A stretch of 64,000 nt of DNA from Pogostemon cablin (taxonomy: Eukaryota; Streptophyta; Magnoliopsida; Lamiales; Lamiaceae): the NCBI GenBank assembly GCA_023678885.1, contig CM042963.1, positions 28,079,576 through 28,143,575 on the forward strand, written 5' to 3'. The notes under the pieces are model-generated. The model had not been told where the DNA came from. It searched no databases and saw only the letters and a list, made by a program, of their open reading frames with translations. The position numbers were made by a program, and so were the translations under genes. Position 1 is the stretch's first letter. Every line of letters begins with the position of its first letter. This document shows positions 44,572-56,373 of the stretch, one piece after another.

Positions 44572-45008
44572 GGCTAGAACCATTTTAGTTTTATCTCTTT
44601 CTTCGATGTTATTCACACGTGTTACATGCATATTTACTTATGTCTATAGAGTAGATTTGCATGGCTTAGTGATGCGTCCATAATCCACAAGGTAGAGTCG
44701 GACATTAATACACGAAAGGGAGATTAATGAGTGAAACTAGATTATCCTAGAGCTACCTATTCTCCTACTTGATCCACTTTCGTAATTCTTCTAGTGTTTA
44801 TTTTATTTTAATTGTTATTTTATACTTTTGTTAGTAGATTAATAATTCAAACCTCAAACTTAATTTCCATATTGTCTTAATTAATTTAGTTAATAATAAA
44901 ATTTATAATATTCCGTCCTTTGGGTTCGATATTTCACTTGGTCGCTTGCTTAAACTGCACCTGATATCCTTAATATTTGGGGATTAATTTTGCGTGCAAA
45001 GAAAACAC
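44572..45008 (+). repeat. 3' LTR of C, piece 3
   Basis: GTTTTATCTC...TTATTCACACGTGTTACATGC aligns with LTR I directly downstream of GGGGGTGAA, where D entered. The first 16 bases (GGCTAGAACCATTTTA) do not belong at this point and may be filler or a deletion scar. The end near AAAACACA is approximate; copia E starts next. Confidence 0.75.
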
Positions 45009-45995
45009 ACTTTCTGATCTTTTTGGACTATTAAATAAACCACCCTTCATTTTTCTAGGATATCCCACAAACATTAATTCGACATGTTGTTTCTAGGGTT
45101 TACCCATAAAATGAATTTAGTAATTTCAATAACTCATCTTCTATCTAACCATTTGCATAAGATTCATATTCCTTCTTTCCGTCACACCATTCTGCTGGGG
45201 TTTGCCCAGTGTTGACAACTTGAGATTCAATCTCTACCTCTGATTAATAGCTCCCAGACTATCCTAAGAGGTACTCGCCACTACGATCGAATCGTAATGA
45301 CTTGATATATCTTCCATGACGCTTCACCGCATCAGCCATGCACTTTTTGATTTAATCATAGTACTCAGACTTGCAGTACATCAAATAAATATATCTTGTT
45401 TCTAGAATAATCGTCAAACAAAGTGATGAATATTCATAAACACCTCTCGCCGGGATAATCTTAGGACTGTTCAAATCAGTATGAACCATTTCCAACATAT
45501 CTTTACATGGCTCTATACCCCTTCACCTTGTATAGGCAATTTATCATATTCACTTCCAAGTAAGACTCATAAGTTCGATAGTTTCCACTTTCAATAAACC
45601 TAACGGTCTATCGACTATCAACTTTCAAATCGTACTTAAGTAAAATGATTTAGTCTTAGATGCCAAAGGTATGTTTAGTTTATCTCCGAAGGTTCCTTTC
45701 TCTTATAAGGATTAGAAGATGCATTATTAATTTCTATTTGTTGCACCGTGGGATAAACATGATTTAAGAGTGTGCAAATTGTTATTAATATACCATAACA
45801 GATTATAGCTCCATCCTTTATTATAATGACTATGTTATTTAAATGTAATAGAGTATCCATCCGTAAATACATAGAAACTGAAATGAAATTCTTTCTATGA
45901 AAACGTACATAAAGACAATTTCTCAAAATCAAATATTTATTTCAATCATAAGATAAATAAACAACTCCCTCTGCAACAAACACCATTCTCGTAGT
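45009..45995 (-). pseudogene. copia E pol fragment (up to integrase)
   Basis: Reverse complement of H about 17050-18000, including the segments around TACGATTCGATCGTAGTGGC (45300 reversed) and the integrase C-core region AACACTGGGCAAACCCCAGC (TPGQTPAE-like). Frames are broken throughout. It ends at the LTR of C. Confidence 0.75.
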
Positions 45996-46200
45996 TGATG
46001 AGAGTGATAATTCACGTATTTTGAGCACCGATTTATATGGAAATTGAGTACGATTTGGTTTACTATTAAGACAAATCGGGATGTTTATGGAAAATCCACG
46101 AGTCAGATGCTACTGACGCTATTTGAATGTATTTGTATAGGAAAATAGGTCTTAAGTGTTTGGAATTAGAAAACATGATTTTCGAGGTGATTTTTGAGGC

Positions 46201-46455
46201 GTGCTCGACCTGAAAAGGCTATTCGACCAGGTTCAGACTGGTCGAACCAAGGAGATAAGACGAACGGAGGAGCTTTCATCTTATAGAGTGGTCGTTCGAC
46301 CAAGACATTCCGTTCGACCAAGCGAAGTCAAGTCAAACAGAAGAGGCCAAGTCAAACGGTAAGCGTCAAAATGGGTTTCAGCTTACAGTCGCGCCGTTCG
46401 ACCAGTGTCCGACCATGAGGTCCCATTTGACCAATTCCATTCTAGTCGAACGGCG
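46201..46455. repeat. TCGA inverted repeats in U3 of solo LTR F
   Basis: Looser than in D: TTCGACCAG GTTCAGA CTGGTCGAA (9-bp arms near 46216-46250), CGTTCGACCA copies near 46300-46400 and TAGTCGAACGG near 46444. About 100 bp upstream of TATA. Confidence 0.8.
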
Positions 46456-46556
46456 ATGTATCAGCTCTGAAAAGTCAGGATTTCACCTCCAAGTGCATGC
46501 ATGTGCGTGTTTTTGATGAAAAAGCCCAGTAAAGGACCATGAGGAGAAGTAACAAG

Positions 46557-46564
46557 TATAAAAA
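46557..46564 (+). promoter_or_regulatory. TATA box of LTR F
   Basis: TATAAAAA in ACAAGTATAAAAA. Confidence 0.55.
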
Positions 46565-47672
46565 AGGGTGCCAATCACACCAAAAGGGAGTTAGATAACA
46601 TATCCATCCTACACCACATCCGAACCCTAACTCCATCCGCAGGAGCGGTAGAGAGAGATTCGGGCAGCGAATCAAGTGAGAACCAAATGAAGATTCAAGA
46701 CGGAGCGAGAAGCGACGGCGTCCGCATCAAGGGTTTATTTCGCAACTTAATCTATCTTGTAATTTTCAAGACTATAAGTAAGATCTATCCAATCACCATG
46801 AACATTCTTCGAAGAGTTATGGGCTAGAACCACTTTGGTAGTTCTAGGGTTATGAAGGTTTTTATCTAGTTAATTGGACTTCCGTGTGTATACTCCGTAC
46901 AACACTACTTGTGGTTTATTTTATATAAGACTATGCCTTTTTAATTCATACTCAGAGTCATTTTGTGCATCATTAACTGTTATGTAGAGTCTGAATACAT
47001 CTCTTGGTTATTGATTAAGTGCGTTCACTGCTGAGCAGGATTACATGTTATGATTCTAAGTGAGGGAACTCTGAAGTCTACTTAGAACTATCTTATATAA
47101 ATACTTATTAATTGAATTGAATTCGGCTTAGTAAATAGGATAAAGAGGATAATTATATAGTACCTATAAAGGGAGATCATATCGGGTTAGAGTACTAAGT
47201 GCACGAGAAATAATTGATACTGATAGTACCTAGAAAATAGGGTGCAATTATATCTCTTGCTCCAAGGTAATTCACACGTGTCACACGCTTGTCTGCTTGT
47301 GTCTATAGAGTAGATTTGCATGGTTTAGCTATGCATCCATATTCCATAATGCAGAGTAGGACATTGACATATGGAAGGGAGATTAACTAGTGAAACTGGA
47401 TGGTCCGAAGAGCTACCTATCTTCTCACTTGAACAAACTCTCGTTTATTCTCTATTGTTATTTATTTAATTGTTATTTTAATTAATTGTTTATTTGTTAC
47501 TAGATCATCACAACTTTATTGCCATATTAGTCTTAATAAGTTAGTTAAAAATTAAATTGATAATAATACGTCCCTTGGGTTCGATAATCACTTGGTCACT
47601 TATCAAAACTACAATAACATCCTTAACACTTGGGGATTAATATTGTGTATTGAGAAACCGCTCATTAGTAGT

Positions 47673-48338
47673 TTTACCCATGTTCATAGTAATCTCATCC
47701 TCACTTAGTTGCAAACATTTAGTGATTCCAGTATCTACACACAACGTGTCAGTAGATGCCATCACTATTCATGCTTCAACTACTAGTGAATGAGATATTA
47801 ACCTTGTTCACTTCTTGATGAAAATGGCTTTTCTTCGCTATACGTTTTGTCAGAAGTTTCTCACCATATACAATCTCTTGTAATTCAGATGAAACTTGCT
47901 CAAAACAAGTAGGCAAATTGTGGAGAATAAATTGACCTAGGTTTCCCTTCAATTTCTACTCCAAGCATTTTCAATTCATTTATCAAGTTCAACTATTACC
48001 TCTTGCCTTTTTACCTTTTTCAAGTATCCGAAGAGTCGCATGAGATCATCATATTTCTATGAACCTTTCACCTCTTCACTAGAGATTTTAATAAGCACTA
48101 GAGGGCATCATTAGTGAGAACACATTTTTATTATCTCAAGCAGTAAGAATTAAAACCAAGATTCTTTTCTAATCATTTATTTTGGACCAATAAATATGAT
48201 TTCTTTCAGTTAACAATAAGTGAAATAAACTATTTGAAAATTCAGAGAATCAAGTAAATAAATACGATGATCAAACACTTCGAATTTAAATTTTTATATT
48301 GATTCACTCAATAAAGAATATAAAATAAATTCACCAAC
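47673..48338 (-). pseudogene. copia E gag-protease fragment
   Basis: Reverse complement of H about 16375-17045, for example the segment CTAAGTGAGGATGAGATTAC (reversed near 47702) and the gag part around AATTGAAGGGAAACCTAGGT (near 47945). No open frame survives. It is bounded by F on the left and G on the right. Confidence 0.75.
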
Positions 48339-48343
48339 ATCTC

Positions 48344-50323
48344 TAAACTTAGTTTCAATTTTGGTTAAATTGATTTAGAGTAAGTGTACTCTATCATGTG
48401 TTGCACGTAAGCGACCAAGTGCAAAATTTATATAATATCGAACCAAAGGGCGAAAGTTGGTAGCCGTGTTTGACAAATGCTTTACTCTAGTAGGACGAAT
48501 CAAAGAAAGAGGGTTGATTATACTACAAACTAACAATTAGGAAAGCAATTAAAGATAGAACATGTATAAATGAGATGGATGATGGGTGAAGGTGAACAAT
48601 CTAAGAAATATGCAAGGCAAGCAACAATCATGGTAGGGTATATATAGACTCACACACACACATGCATTGATGGTTTTCATGTTATGATATTAAGGGCAAT
48701 CACGTTTGTACCCCTAACCCCTATGGCCAAGGTGATTAGGTTCTCAACTCTTTTACAAGTTTAAATCTCCTAGGATTGTTTTACTCTCAATTCCCATTAA
48801 GGTACTATTATCATAAGTTGGTTCCCCTCATTAGTTCTCACTAATGTCCTATCATGAGGTTCTAAGCACTTGAAGGGTATGGCTTACCTCTCCTCACACT
48901 AACCAAGTCATCTCATGCAATCAATGATTCAATTAAACCACTATACATAATATTGGAATGACCATCCTAACACTATGAATAGAGAATTTAATCACATAAA
49001 TCAAACATAAAATGAGAATAAGCATTAATGATAGAAAATATTCATAACAATCATTTCATCAAATATGTGGTGTGTAAAATCTACATAATTCCTATCCAAT
49101 CACATTGCTAGTCTCACATGAGGACTAGCCACTATATAGCATTACAAATTCATTACAATCCAAGGCATGCTCCGTTTGAGCTAAATAATGAAGAAAATAA
49201 CAAAATAAAGGTAAGTTGGCTCCCCTTTGATGGTGAACTTCCTCCTCCTTGATCATGCTATAATCTTCAACCAATGATGAATTCCTCTTCTTAGATTGGT
49301 GGATGGATGAATTAATGGATAGATTTGAGGAGATCAAGTGGTTTGGATGGATGAAGTGAAGGGTGGAAGAGATGGAGATGAATGTGTGTGATTTTGGTGT
49401 TTAGTGTGTGTGGAAACTGATCCAAAATGATTCCTCTCGGATCTTATGATCAAAACATGTATTTATACTCCCTGGAAGCTTCTAGAAACTTCTTGAATTT
49501 TTCAGATTTTTGAGTGCAGCTCGACTCGAGTTGTAAGTCGAGTTGGGTCTTACAACTCGAGTTGGCTCTTGGGACGATTTTCTCTGCCCCGCTCGGCTTG
49601 CAACTCGACTTGGACCATACCCCAACTCGACTTGAGTTGATAACTCGAGATCTCGCCTGTCAAGTCGTGTTGGATGAATCAGAAATTGAAATTTTTGTAG
49701 AACTCAACTCGACTCGAGTTGCAAGTCAAGTTAGACCTTGCAACTCGAGTAAGCTCTCAGGACAATTCTGGAGTGCAACTCGACTCGAGTTAGCAACTCA
49801 AGTTGCATCTTGCAACTCGAGTTGGGTTATTTTTAGCAGCGCAGTCTCACCGTTTCGCACATAACTTTCTCATCCGATCTCCAATTCAAATGATTCTTGC
49901 GCTCACGCGACCCCTATTTCGTAGCTTTCCAACTATATATCACACGCCCAGTTTTGAACTCCACATGAATAAATAAAAATTATACAAGTTAGATGTGTGT
50001 TTTTTAGTATTTTGTTTTGGCTCGTTCTTCCTCATTTCAACTCCGAACTGAGCTCCGTTTTTTACCCACATCTTCCTTATCGTGTCTAGAATCTATTTCT
50101 TCTTGAAAATCACAAAAATTACATCAAAATACCAATTCTCTAAATATTCACAAATATAGCAAAATTTAAGGTACTTAATCATGAAAATCACACATTTATC
50201 ATTTCAAAGCACAAATCTCCATATCTTCATATAACACCACCAAATGATATACAAAAAGAATAAAAACACACAAAAATACATAATAAAAGATACTAAAAAT
50301 CTAGGTGAAAATGACACCGATCA
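48344..50323 (-). repeat. LTR X of compound G
   Basis: 1980 bp, minus-strand start TGATCGGTGTCATTTTCACC, end CTAAGTTTA beside the target duplication. The end resembles CTAAGAACA of LTR Y. It contains an array at 49516-49835 and a reversed TATAAAT at 49461-49467. A (CA)n run lies near 48650. Confidence 0.85.
49516..49835. repeat. CTCGAC/GTCGAG inverted-repeat array in LTR X
   Basis: Copies of AACTCGACTCGAGTTGCAAG, AAGTCGAGTT and CAACTCGAGTT alternate, with unlike spacers. The array ends about 50 bp upstream (minus strand) of TATAAAT. Confidence 0.88.
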
Positions 50324-50594
50324 ACCCCCCAAACTTAAAGTGTTGCTCGTCCTCGAGCAACTAAAATGAGAAAACGAGAGAGGGAATTTTCACCTAGAGA
50401 AAGACTTAAAGAACATAAGCAACAACACATCATAAGTAACAAGGACTACCAATCATATCAAGTCACACTACAATGTTAAAATCATGACATGAAAAATTAA
50501 CAAGTTCAAGTCTAAGAAAATTACGAGTAATAAAGTCCCTTTCGGTCCAAAACTCACGTCGGATATCAAAATGCACTTAACACTCTATGAAGTA
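50324..50594 (-). other. stub of 3' region with polypurine tract belonging to LTR X
   Basis: Minus-strand AAGTTTGGGGGGT precedes LTR X. The stub aligns with 52407-52685, the equivalent region next to LTR Y, including the CTCGAGGACGAGCAACACTT block, then breaks off at the truncated end of LTR Y. Confidence 0.8.
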
Positions 50595-52406
50595 GGGTAA
50601 TTTTCTATCGTTGTTGTACACGTGTGACCAAGCAACAAAATTTATAAGTATGTCATCCCAAGGGAACATAAACTTAGGCTTGTATCCGGATTTTCCATTG
50701 ATTTGTGCTTCGTAAGGATGATAGATTGAAGGTTTGGTACTTAAAACTATTACTTACGATTCTACTCAATTGACTAGAATTTAAACTAACAAAGTAAATG
50801 AGCAATTAACACGCAAATGATAAATGAAATGGATGTAGAAATTCACTTGAGAAGAGAGCAAGGCTAATCATACTCATGGTTAAGACTTGAGCTAGATATG
50901 TAAAACTCTTGATAGTAATTCTTATTAACTTGTGGATTAAAAGCAATAACAATTTTACCCCTAATCCCTATGGGGCCAAGACAATTATGTTCTTAACTCT
51001 TTTACAAGCCTAAATCTCTTACGATTGATCTTAATCTCAATTCCCTTAAGGTACTATGATCATAAGTTGGTTTTCACTCAATCTCTTAAGTGTCCCTCTA
51101 TGAATGTTCTAAGCCTAACGAGGGTATGGCTTAACTCCCCTTATATTAACATACATGCACAATTCAATATATGATTCAATTAAACATCCACTCACAACAT
51201 TGGAATGACCATCCTAATACTATGAATAGAGAATTTAATCACACAAACATTGAAATGAAACATGATTAATATATCATAAAAAGAAATCCACAAATCAATT
51301 CATATCATTACTCAAGTTCTACATATCTAACTCTTCACCCCACCCATTCATATGATTAGCCCTACTATAGGACTAGCCACTAAACAAGGTGTTTAAATCA
51401 TTACAAATCATACTTTGCTCCATTTGAGCCAAATTGAGAAGAAAATTAACAAATGAAAAATGGAATTGCTTCCCTTGCATGGAGAATCCTTCCTCTTCTT
51501 CAATATATCAACTTCTTCACCCCTTTAAGCTTTTCTCTTCTCAAATGGTGGATGGGTGGATGGAGTGATGAAGATCAAGTTGAGTGGATGGATGAATTGA
51601 AGGGTGAAAGAGATAGATCGGATGGAGTGTGTGAAATGGTGGTGAGAAAGTGTATGTGTTGATCTCTAAAATAACTGTCAAATAAGGCTCTCCCTGTAAT
51701 TTTCGTACCAATTGTGCATTTATACCCCTTGGGGACCTTCTAGAAGCTTCTAGAATTTTTCTAAATTTTCCTGCTTTTGACCCAACTCGACTCGAGTAGC
51801 CAACTCGAGCTACTGTCTATCAAGTCGAGTTGCGTGGCTCTACAAATTGGATGGTTTTTCGACCCTAGCTCGACTCGAGTTGCAAGTCGAGTTGGACCTT
51901 GAAACTCGAGTTAGCTCACTGGATGATTTTGGATGTTGCTCTGACCCAGCTAGACTTGCAGCTCGACTTGCTCTGATCCCAGCTCAACTCGAGTAAGATA
52001 ACTCGAGCTCTTGCATGTCTACTCGTGTCAGAAGCTTGACTTTTCTCGGCATCTAACTCGACTCGAGTTGCAAGTCAAGTTGGACATTGCAACTCGAGTT
52101 GAGCTACTGGACACTTTCTGCCTTTGCTCGACCCTCAACTCGACTCGAGTTGCAAGTCGAGTAAGACCATGCAACTCGAGATGGGTGTTTTTCAGGCCGT
52201 TTCAGCTCGTTTCAGCTCCCGATTCTGTTTTGCTCCATTTTTAACCTATTTTGCACATATTTAAGCTCATTTACACATTTTTATCAATCCATACCAAATC
52301 TCTCATAATTACACAAACTCCACCAAAAGTCACACAAATACGGATAAAAACATCTGAAAATTCACAAATAAAGACATTAAAACCTAGGTTAAAATGACTA
52401 CGATCA
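50595..52406 (-). repeat. 3' LTR Y of compound G, terminal ~45 bp missing
   Basis: Minus-strand start TGATCGTAGTCATTTTAACC, near-identical to 57629-59481 through its length. Array 51782-52185; TATAAAT reversed at 51718-51724. Confidence 0.9.
51782..52185. repeat. CTCGAC/GTCGAG array in 3' LTR Y
   Basis: Modules such as CAACTCGACTCGAGTTGCAA with GTCGAGTTGGACC and TTGCAACTCGAGTT; the pair CGAGTTGCAA/TTGCAACTCG forms 10-bp arms around GTCGAGTTGGACC. Same U3 position as the arrays of D. Confidence 0.88.
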
Positions 52407-54610
52407 ACCCTCTAAACTTAAAGTGTTGTTCGTCCTCGAACAATGAAAAATGATAAACAAGAGGAGAAAATTTCACTTAGAAAAACACCTAACGAACATA
52501 AACTACAACACATCACAAGTAATAAGGACTACAAAATCAAATTAAGTATTTCTACAACATCAAACTCATAACATAAAAGATTAACAAGTTCAATCTCAAG
52601 ATGACAAAAGAGTAATCAAATTTCTTTCGATCCAAGCCTCTCTTAGGATATCACATTCACTAAACACTCTATAAGGTAAGGTTTAAACAACACTCATCAA
52701 CCGGTTGGAACCGACTCACCATAGGGTTGCTCATGGACTATGTTCACAAGCCACCTTAGTTTCAATAAGTGATCAAAAAGGTCTTTATCTTAGGGTATAA
52801 TGTTTAAGCTCTTTGGTAAGATAGGAAACTTTGGATAATAGTGACTAATCAAGTGTGGATAATCAAAGATATGATTCTTTTCTTCAACTTCCTCACTTTC
52901 AAACTTCTTTCCTTGTAATTGTTCAAGAATACTAAACATCAACATACCATGGATTTATTGCGCTTCTTTTGAATGGCATACTTCTTTTCTTTGATTTTTT
53001 GCGTTCCTTGAGCGTATTTTAGGATTTTGCTCTTTTTTTTTACTTTTGTTGAAGTTGCACTTGCTTTTTATCTTGAGCTATTTCATCTTTTTTCTTGAGC
53101 TAACCTTTTTCCATTTATTTGCACATTTTTTCACATCTTCCCTTGTAAACCATTATCATCCTCAATTATCCACACATAGGTTACATATATAAGGCTCAAG
53201 TGGGTTTTCAAGGCTTGTATTGTGCTTAAATCACGAAGAAAAGGCTTATAGGCTCAAAATGGCTAACTAGGGATAATGTTTTTGGTAAGGGATTTTATGG
53301 CTATGACTTCATTTAACAAGGATGGTCTAAGATCATATCAAAAATTTCAACCATTCGGGTTTCGTTCCTATAGTCCATGAGCAAGTTATAGTTTGTCTAT
53401 GTACAACCGGTCCTCTCATCAATAATTAACCATGGAGGCACGGTTGAGGCACAATTCTCACAAGCCTTTGCTTGGACCAAAAGAAACCTAATTACCCTTC
53501 ATACTTCTTAAAATTGAACAAATTATGTAATTCATGTCACAATTTCAACAAGTAGAAGCCATTAACATACTTGCCATCACTCATCACAAATAATGCATCA
53601 TAACTCACATTCAAAAATACTCAACACCTTCCAAAAATATACCACTAAGCATTCCTATACAAGAATAAGAATTCAAACATACACATAAGAAAAGACTCAC
53701 CAAATTAAATTATAACAAAAGCACATAACATGCATGACCACAATCATTCATCACTAGAAATTAAAGCATATCAACTCATCATCCATAACAAATAAGCTCA
53801 ACAATCATCCCATCCTTTGTTGAAAATGAAATCCTAGATTACGAAAGTAAACCTCCCACAAACATAATACATGAAGTAGCATGCTAATCCAATATAATCC
53901 AAATCAATATCAATTCATATCAAGCAATTAGAAGTGATGAGATGTAGAGTAAACTCCCTTAAACATTTGAGAATGGAAATGGTTGGCATGAGCTTCGGAA
54001 TCACATCCACAACGACTTCTCGATTTGATCTTCGGTGCTTAATCCATGCTTCCATTATACTTCATTTATGCTCAACAACTCATCAAAAACCATTAGCTCA
54101 ACACTTGTAATAAAAATAAGGACTATCATGTACTTCAACACAACCAATTGGTCCCAACATTATAACCAAACTCATGAGAAAATTTTTTAAAATTGACCCA
54201 ATTTTACATAAGATAATCTCTCAATCAATCATTAATCATGATCTATAACATGCTCAAGTGGTGAGTCACACCACGCACTCTCCCCCCAAACTTAAATCGA
54301 AACAAGAGTTGAGAATTAAGTTTAAAAAAGTGGTGGGACTTACCCTTGTAGGTTCAAATGATCTTCATGAAGTTACCTTGTAATGACATATGTGCACTTC
54401 CCAAAATTCAAGTATGGCCACCACGCACTCTCCCCCCAAACTCAAATTAATACAAGTGTTAAATTTAAGTTTGTAAAGAGTCGTGCGACATACATCTTCA
54501 TTCCAAATCTAGCACATCTCGTCTCCTCCATAAGTATTTTCTCCATGAGCACATTCCACCTACATAAAAAAAAAACAAAAAAATAAATCCAAACAAAAAA
54601 AAACTTACTA
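52407..54610 (-). other. 3' untranslated region of G with two internal polypurine-like tracts
   Basis: A degenerate tract (AAGTTTAGAGGGT, 52407-52420 reversed) adjoins LTR Y. Two copies of AAGTTTGGGGGGAGAGTGCG (or AGTTTGGGG...) are found reversed at 54276-54293 and 54423-54441, about 147 bp apart, in an approximate direct duplication. ATGATCTTAGACCAT (53323-53337 reversed) matches the C and D blocks. No gene seen. Confidence 0.65.
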
Positions 54611-54657
54611 AAATGGGTTGCCTCCCATCAAGCGCTCGATTTAACGTCGTAGAGCTA
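54611..54657 (-). other. conserved post-pol block in G
   Basis: Minus strand: CTACGACGTTAAATCGAGCG then CTTGATGGGAGGCAACCCAT, overlapping the protease stop. This is the same block as in C and D, though G has no RT, RNase H or integrase before it. Confidence 0.75.
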
Positions 54658-56373
54658 GACGCATTGAAGCTCAAAACAATCGGAGAAATCCAAGACCCCA
54701 TCGGGCCTCATCTTCACTTTAAACATCTCCTTAACAACCTTCTTATCAACACTTCTTCCTCCTCTAACACTTGAACTTACTTCATTGTCCCTTTTTCTCA
54801 CGTTTTCAAATCCCGAAGGCCCTTTATCAATCTTCCAATCAACTTGTAGATTTCCCCCAAGCTTGTTCCTTTTTGAAGAAAAATTTCCTGCAAATTCAAG
54901 TAAAAAATTAGTTAAATCTTCATCTTTTAAAATTTCACTTACCACTCGATCTCGATCATCCGGAGGATTAATGGGTGGCTTCAAATGAAGATATCCCCCT
55001 ATCAAATTCTTGCTTGATAACAGCAATTCTTTTTCATTTGATCGGAGTATGAGTTCCTTCCTATCCATGTCAAATTTTGCTCTTCCGGTTGCCAAAAATG
55101 GTCTTCCAAAAATCAATGGGATCAAAGGATCCGCTTGCTTCTCAACTATCATAAAATCCACCGGAAAAATAAAATCCTCTATTTTCACAAGCATATCCTC
55201 CACAACTCCATGGGGCTTTATCATTGAACCATCCATTATTCCAATTTCCACATTCGTTTCATTTAACCTCCCAATGCCAAGTTTTTCAAAATTTTCCAAA
55301 GGCATCACATTAATACTTGAACCAAGATCACATATAGCATTAAAATATTCCCTATTTTCAATTTTACAAGTAAGAACGAATTTACCGGGGTCTTCAACCT
55401 TTGATGAAGCTTCAACTTCGATAATGTCACGATCTTGTTTCAACATCACCTCTTCATCACAATTATTCTCATCATCCAACAAAGATAAGAATTCACCAAT
55501 TATCTTCTCATCATCAAAAGACAAATCTTTATCAATGGCAACTTCCTCTTCCACTTTTGACACGATTTCATCACAAACTACTTTTTCAACCTTGGAAACA
55601 ATATTTGTTGTTTCCACCAACCCTTTCTCCACCTTACTTTCCATGTTGCACACGGTAACATACAAACATTGCTCCTTAGGATTAGTAATGGTAGTGGAGG
55701 AAAACTTACCCTTACGATGCATTTCAACTTGTTCGGTTTCCATTTGACTCATTTGTGTCTCCAAAGCTTTGAATCTATTATCATTCAACTCTTCTCTTTG
55801 CTTTATGTAGTCAAACCTTTTTTCATTCACCTCTTTCTCTTGCTTCATGAAATCAAACATCTTGGCTATTTGATCCTCCATTGTAGGCTTTCCTTCACCA
55901 TTTGGAGCTTTCTCCCCCGGATTGATACCCGGTGGTAGAGTAAGAGCATTCTCTTGATTTCCATATGACAAATTTTCATACCTACGAGGTTGCTTGAAAT
56001 TTCCTTGAAAGCTACCTTGCCCCCATCCTCCTTGCCTTTGTGGATATCCCCCTCCATGATTACCAAAGTTACCACCATAATTTCCTTGAAAGTTCCTTCC
56101 TTGCATGAAGGTAACTTCCTCAAGCGTCATATCCGGTGGACACCATGTATCTTGAATTCCAAAATTAGAGGACATACCTTGTTGAGGCATAGATGTATGT
56201 ATTTGACAACTTTGAGAAGATTGACCCATATTAGGTATCGTCATGCCTTGTTGAAGATTAGGAAACACTTGTTGATTCATCAAAGGCAATGACATACCTT
56301 GTTGAGGACTTGCAAGCACTTGTTGATTCACCATAGGTGTCGAATTTGGAGACACTTGCATGTTAGCATTCAT
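54655..56373 (-). CDS. gag C-terminus and protease of G (non-autonomous)
   Basis: An open frame of 572 codons. The N-part has a glutamine/methionine-rich repeat (QGMS/QGMT), then a glycine-rich stretch (NFQGNYGGNFGNHGGG) and a coiled region (EKEVNEKRFDYIKQREELND). After KGKFSSTTITNPKEQ comes an acidic linker, then protease AICDLGSSINVMP (active site DLG) and IPLIFGRPFLATGRAKFDMD. The last 110 residues (from PPINPPDDRDRV to LDFSDCFELQCV) are not RT and I do not recognise a domain. This looks like a gag-protease polyprotein continuing the gag below; the start given is only the first ATG of the clean frame. Confidence 0.8.
   Translation of the reverse strand: MNANMQVSPNSTPMVNQQVLASPQQGMSLPLMNQQVFPNLQQGMTIPNMGQSSQSCQIHTSMPQQGMSSNFGIQDTWCPPDMTLEEVTFMQGRNFQGNYGGNFGNHGGGYPQRQGGWGQGSFQGNFKQPRRYENLSYGNQENALTLPPGINPGEKAPNGEGKPTMEDQIAKMFDFMKQEKEVNEKRFDYIKQREELNDNRFKALETQMSQMETEQVEMHRKGKFSSTTITNPKEQCLYVTVCNMESKVEKGLVETTNIVSKVEKVVCDEIVSKVEEEVAIDKDLSFDDEKIIGEFLSLLDDENNCDEEVMLKQDRDIIEVEASSKVEDPGKFVLTCKIENREYFNAICDLGSSINVMPLENFEKLGIGRLNETNVEIGIMDGSMIKPHGVVEDMLVKIEDFIFPVDFMIVEKQADPLIPLIFGRPFLATGRAKFDMDRKELILRSNEKELLLSSKNLIGGYLHLKPPINPPDDRDRVVSEILKDEDLTNFLLEFAGNFSSKRNKLGGNLQVDWKIDKGPSGFENVRKRDNEVSSSVRGGRSVDKKVVKEMFKVKMRPDGVLDFSDCFELQCV

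Larger units (their letters stand above)
5562..45008 (+). mobile_element. Athila-type Ty3/gypsy element C, non-autonomous, repeatedly invaded
   Basis: The parts are a gag remnant (5562-6349), a TCGA array (6386-6720), a pol deletion scar, a 3' untranslated region, a purine tract and a 3' LTR. The LTR is continuous when the insertions B (9900-32686) and D (33356-44571) are removed, and then matches the reverse complement of LTR I (61945-63774) across both breakpoints. The 5' LTR and gag start must lie left of the window, and the CACTA-like element interrupts gag. C itself appears to have inserted into copia E, whose sequence resumes at about 45009. Confidence 0.8.
45996..47667 (+). mobile_element. 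solo LTR F (Athila type) inserted in copia E
   Basis: 1672 bp, TGATGAGAGTG...CGCTCATTA, flanked by GTAGT at 45991-45995 and 47668-47672. No internal sequence remains, so it arose by LTR-LTR recombination. Copia E is continuous across it. It has a TCGA array and TATA at 46557. Confidence 0.93.

Noticed and set aside
44572..44587. Independent LTR start at GGCTAGAACC
   Set aside because: The text occurs inside Athila LTRs, not at their start; more likely filler or a deletion scar.
54785..55747. Plus-strand ORFs opposite the G gag-protease frame
   Set aside because: Antisense shadows of the 572-codon minus-strand frame.
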